Below, piece by piece: positions 15,013-16,433 of a stretch of DNA of 16,433 bases (position 1 is the stretch's first letter; the number at the start of each line of letters is the position of its first letter). Location: the NCBI GenBank assembly GCA_937967285.1, contig CALBSU010000753.1, forward strand, positions 1 through 16,433, given 5' to 3'. This DNA comes from an uncultured Acidobacteriota bacterium (GTDB lineage Bacteria; Acidobacteriota; Blastocatellia; RBC074). The notes under the pieces are model-generated. The model worked only from the letters and a program-made list of their open reading frames with translations. It was not told where the DNA came from and ran no database searches. The translations under genes were made by a program, and so were the position numbers.

Positions 15013-15702
15013 CTATCGCGAGACTCGCAGATCGGTGAAATGGGCAACCGTGCCGGGGCCGATCCAAAGCGCGATAGCGCCCCGCGTCTCTCCCATCTTG
15101 AGGTCATTGACGATCAGTGTCGGTTGCGACGCACCGTGAACGAAGAGCCGCGCCTTCGATCCGTTGACCTCTACTCTGACTTTTGTCCACTCTCCCGGAA
15201 CCAGATCGACATAACTCTCATACTTTTCGGGGAACTCCTTGCGCAGTCGCTCCCACGGATAATCAGGATGAGATATGTACTGTGCCGAGTGATTTCGCCT
15301 CACCTGGTCATCGGCTCTGCCGTTTGTCGGGCGAAGATAAAAGCACTCGAACCTCTTCCCGTCATCGACGACATGAAAAGCGATGCCGACAAATCCGCGA
15401 GCCTGGGGGCCGGCATTCGGTCCGGTCTCGCCCGACAACTCGAGCTCGATCACGCCATCCTGAAAAACCGGCTCCGGCAGGATAACCATGCTGTCGACAA
15501 GACCTGACCGGCGCGCGGTCTGATCCGTGACACGGAGAGCCTTTCGCCCCCTGTATTCACCGAAATCCGCTTTGACGTTATGCTGCTTCATCCTGCTGAC
15601 GTCTCGCAGCGAGACATCCTGCCGCTGAATCACGGATGAATCCCATCCCCCACTGAGAAGAATGAGCGAAAAAACTGAAAGAACACCGGATAAAACTGTC
15701 AT
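15013..15702 (-). CDS. Secreted concanavalin-like beta-sandwich protein (LamG/DUF1080-like)
   Basis: From the chosen start this is a 229-residue protein with a short hydrophobic signal sequence ([19 protein letters not shown]) and no further membrane helix. Alternating strands with [10 protein letters not shown] (83-92), [27 protein letters not shown] (102-128), [10 protein letters not shown] (170-179), ARLFVHG and [20 protein letters not shown] resemble jelly-roll domains of the DUF1080/LamG type, which bind or cleave glycans; no catalytic residues are recognisable. ATG 15702 is preferred because GGAG lies 6 bases before it; ATG 15714 is also possible. It diverges from the glycosyltransferase gene and probably shares a transcript with DUF547. 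Confidence 0.72.
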   Translation of the reverse strand: MTVLSGVLSVFSLILLSGGWDSSVIQRQDVSLRDVSRMKQHNVKADFGEYRGRKALRVTDQTARRSGLVDSMVILPEPVFQDGVIELELSGETGPNAGPQARGFVGIAFHVVDDGKRFECFYLRPTNGRADDQVRRNHSAQYISHPDYPWERLRKEFPEKYESYVDLVPGEWTKVRVEVNGSKARLFVHGASQPTLIVNDLKMGETRGAIALWIGPGTVAHFTDLRVSR

Positions 15703-15786
15703 GACTATCTCCATCGAATCGCCGGAGCATAAATTGGTTAATATCCATCTCCGGCCCGTCACCTGGAATCTTATCAGGAATTGTCT

Positions 15787-16433
15787 ATGCTCTCTCCCGA
15801 ACAATATAATCATAATGAAATATCCAAACTGTACGGCCGGCTACGTTCAAGAATAATCGTGCGCTTTTCGATCATCATTCCGACACTCAACGAAGGACCG
15901 ACTCTGAGGGAGCTCGCGGCCTGTCTGGCGGAATTGCACGGAGATTTCGAGGTGATCCTGGCGGACGGAGGAAGCGAAGACTCGACGGTACAAATCGCCA
16001 GAGGAATCGGCTGGAAAGTGGTTGATTCGCCCCGGGGACGCGGGCAGCAGATGAACAGAGGGGCCGGGCCGGCGACCGGCGAGATACTGCTCTTTCTGCA
16101 TGCGGATACCCGACTGCCGTTCGATGCTCTCGGCGCGATCGAAGAGGCTCTCAGAGATGAAACAGCAGGCGGAGGAAATTTCAGCCTGCGTTTCGACGGA
16201 TCGAGCCGTGAGGCGCGGCTGCTGACGCGAATCTATCCGCTGCTCAGGCTCTTCGGAATGTGCTATGGGGATTCGGCGATCTTCGTCCGGCGCGAGATCT
16301 TCGAACGGATCGGCGGATATCGGGAATTCCCGCTCTTCGAGGACGTCGATCTTTTCAAGCGACTGAAGAAAACCGGGCGGTTCGTGCGTCTGCCTGTCTT
16401 TGCGACGACGTCATCGCGCCGGTTCGAGGGCCG
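15787..16433 (+). CDS. Family 2 glycosyltransferase, TIGR04283 type (5' part, runs off window)
   Basis: The reading frame stays open to the window edge, giving the first 215 residues. It shows a GT-A fold of family GT2: [10 protein letters not shown] (27-36), [12 protein letters not shown] (56-67), [11 protein letters not shown] (83-93), the metal-site HADTRLP (105-111), [19 protein letters not shown] and [14 protein letters not shown] (181-194). These signatures fit TIGR04283, glycosyltransferases found near radical-SAM or arsenosugar/selenium-associated genes. I chose ATG 15787, which has AGGAA 6 bases upstream. A GTG at 15859 would remove a 24-residue extension but has no good ribosome binding site. 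Neighbours to the right are unknown. Confidence 0.88.
   Translation, partial: MLSPEQYNHNEISKLYGRLRSRIIVRFSIIIPTLNEGPTLRELAACLAELHGDFEVILADGGSEDSTVQIARGIGWKVVDSPRGRGQQMNRGAGPATGEILLFLHADTRLPFDALGAIEEALRDETAGGGNFSLRFDGSSREARLLTRIYPLLRLFGMCYGDSAIFVRREIFERIGGYREFPLFEDVDLFKRLKKTGRFVRLPVFATTSSRRFEG

Noticed and set aside
15703..15813. Upstream ATG at 15813 for the beta-sandwich protein
   Set aside because: It would bury the signal sequence behind 37 residues and overlap the start of the divergent glycosyltransferase. ATG 15702 has a well-placed GGAG.

Overview
The window comes from a bacterial chromosome. It has GC-rich genes, AT-rich repeat islands and no phage, plasmid or transposase gene. The conserved order tig-clpP-clpX-lon-engB, followed by rho, together with several secreted enzymes and an ergothioneine-type methyltransferase, suggests a Gram-negative lineage. 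Acidobacteriota or a related deep-branching phylum is my best guess, but no single gene here proves the taxon.

Bases 1-8974 (minus strand) are a protein-quality-control block. In transcription order it reads tRNA-Leu(UAG), trigger factor, ClpP, a small protein with two ClpX-type zinc fingers, ClpX, Lon, the ribosome-assembly GTPase EngB, and Rho. Trigger factor folds nascent chains, ClpXP and Lon degrade failed or tagged proteins, and EngB matures the 50S subunit. The unusual member is the small zinc-finger protein between clpP and clpX, which resembles a free-standing, duplicated ClpX N-domain and could act on ClpXP.

Bases 9314-10874 (plus strand) hold four small genes: a GlsB/YeaQ-type membrane protein, a helical stress-type protein, a YqeY/GatB-like protein, and a 57-residue PLDc_N-type membrane protein. 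Strong hairpins separate them, including a good intrinsic terminator at 10009-10056. Bases 10925-12427 (minus) encode a secreted amidohydrolase of the D-aminoacylase type. Bases 12570-14013 (plus) encode a PPOX-fold flavin/F420-type protein and EgtD, the histidine methyltransferase. Bases 14135-15702 (minus) encode two secreted proteins, one DUF547 and one with a concanavalin-like beta-sandwich. A family 2 glycosyltransferase of the TIGR04283 type starts at 15787 and runs off the right edge.

A heptanucleotide repeat family (GTARAAA, R = G or A) appears at three places (1-32, 8811-8890, 14009-14145). Each copy abuts the 3' end of a gene. The two complete copies are inverted pairs able to form long AU-rich hairpins, and one copy supplies the stop codons of both convergent genes it separates. 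The repeat family, the zinc-finger protein between clpP and clpX, and a pair of mutually exclusive perfect stems between tig and clpP are the least conventional items in the window.
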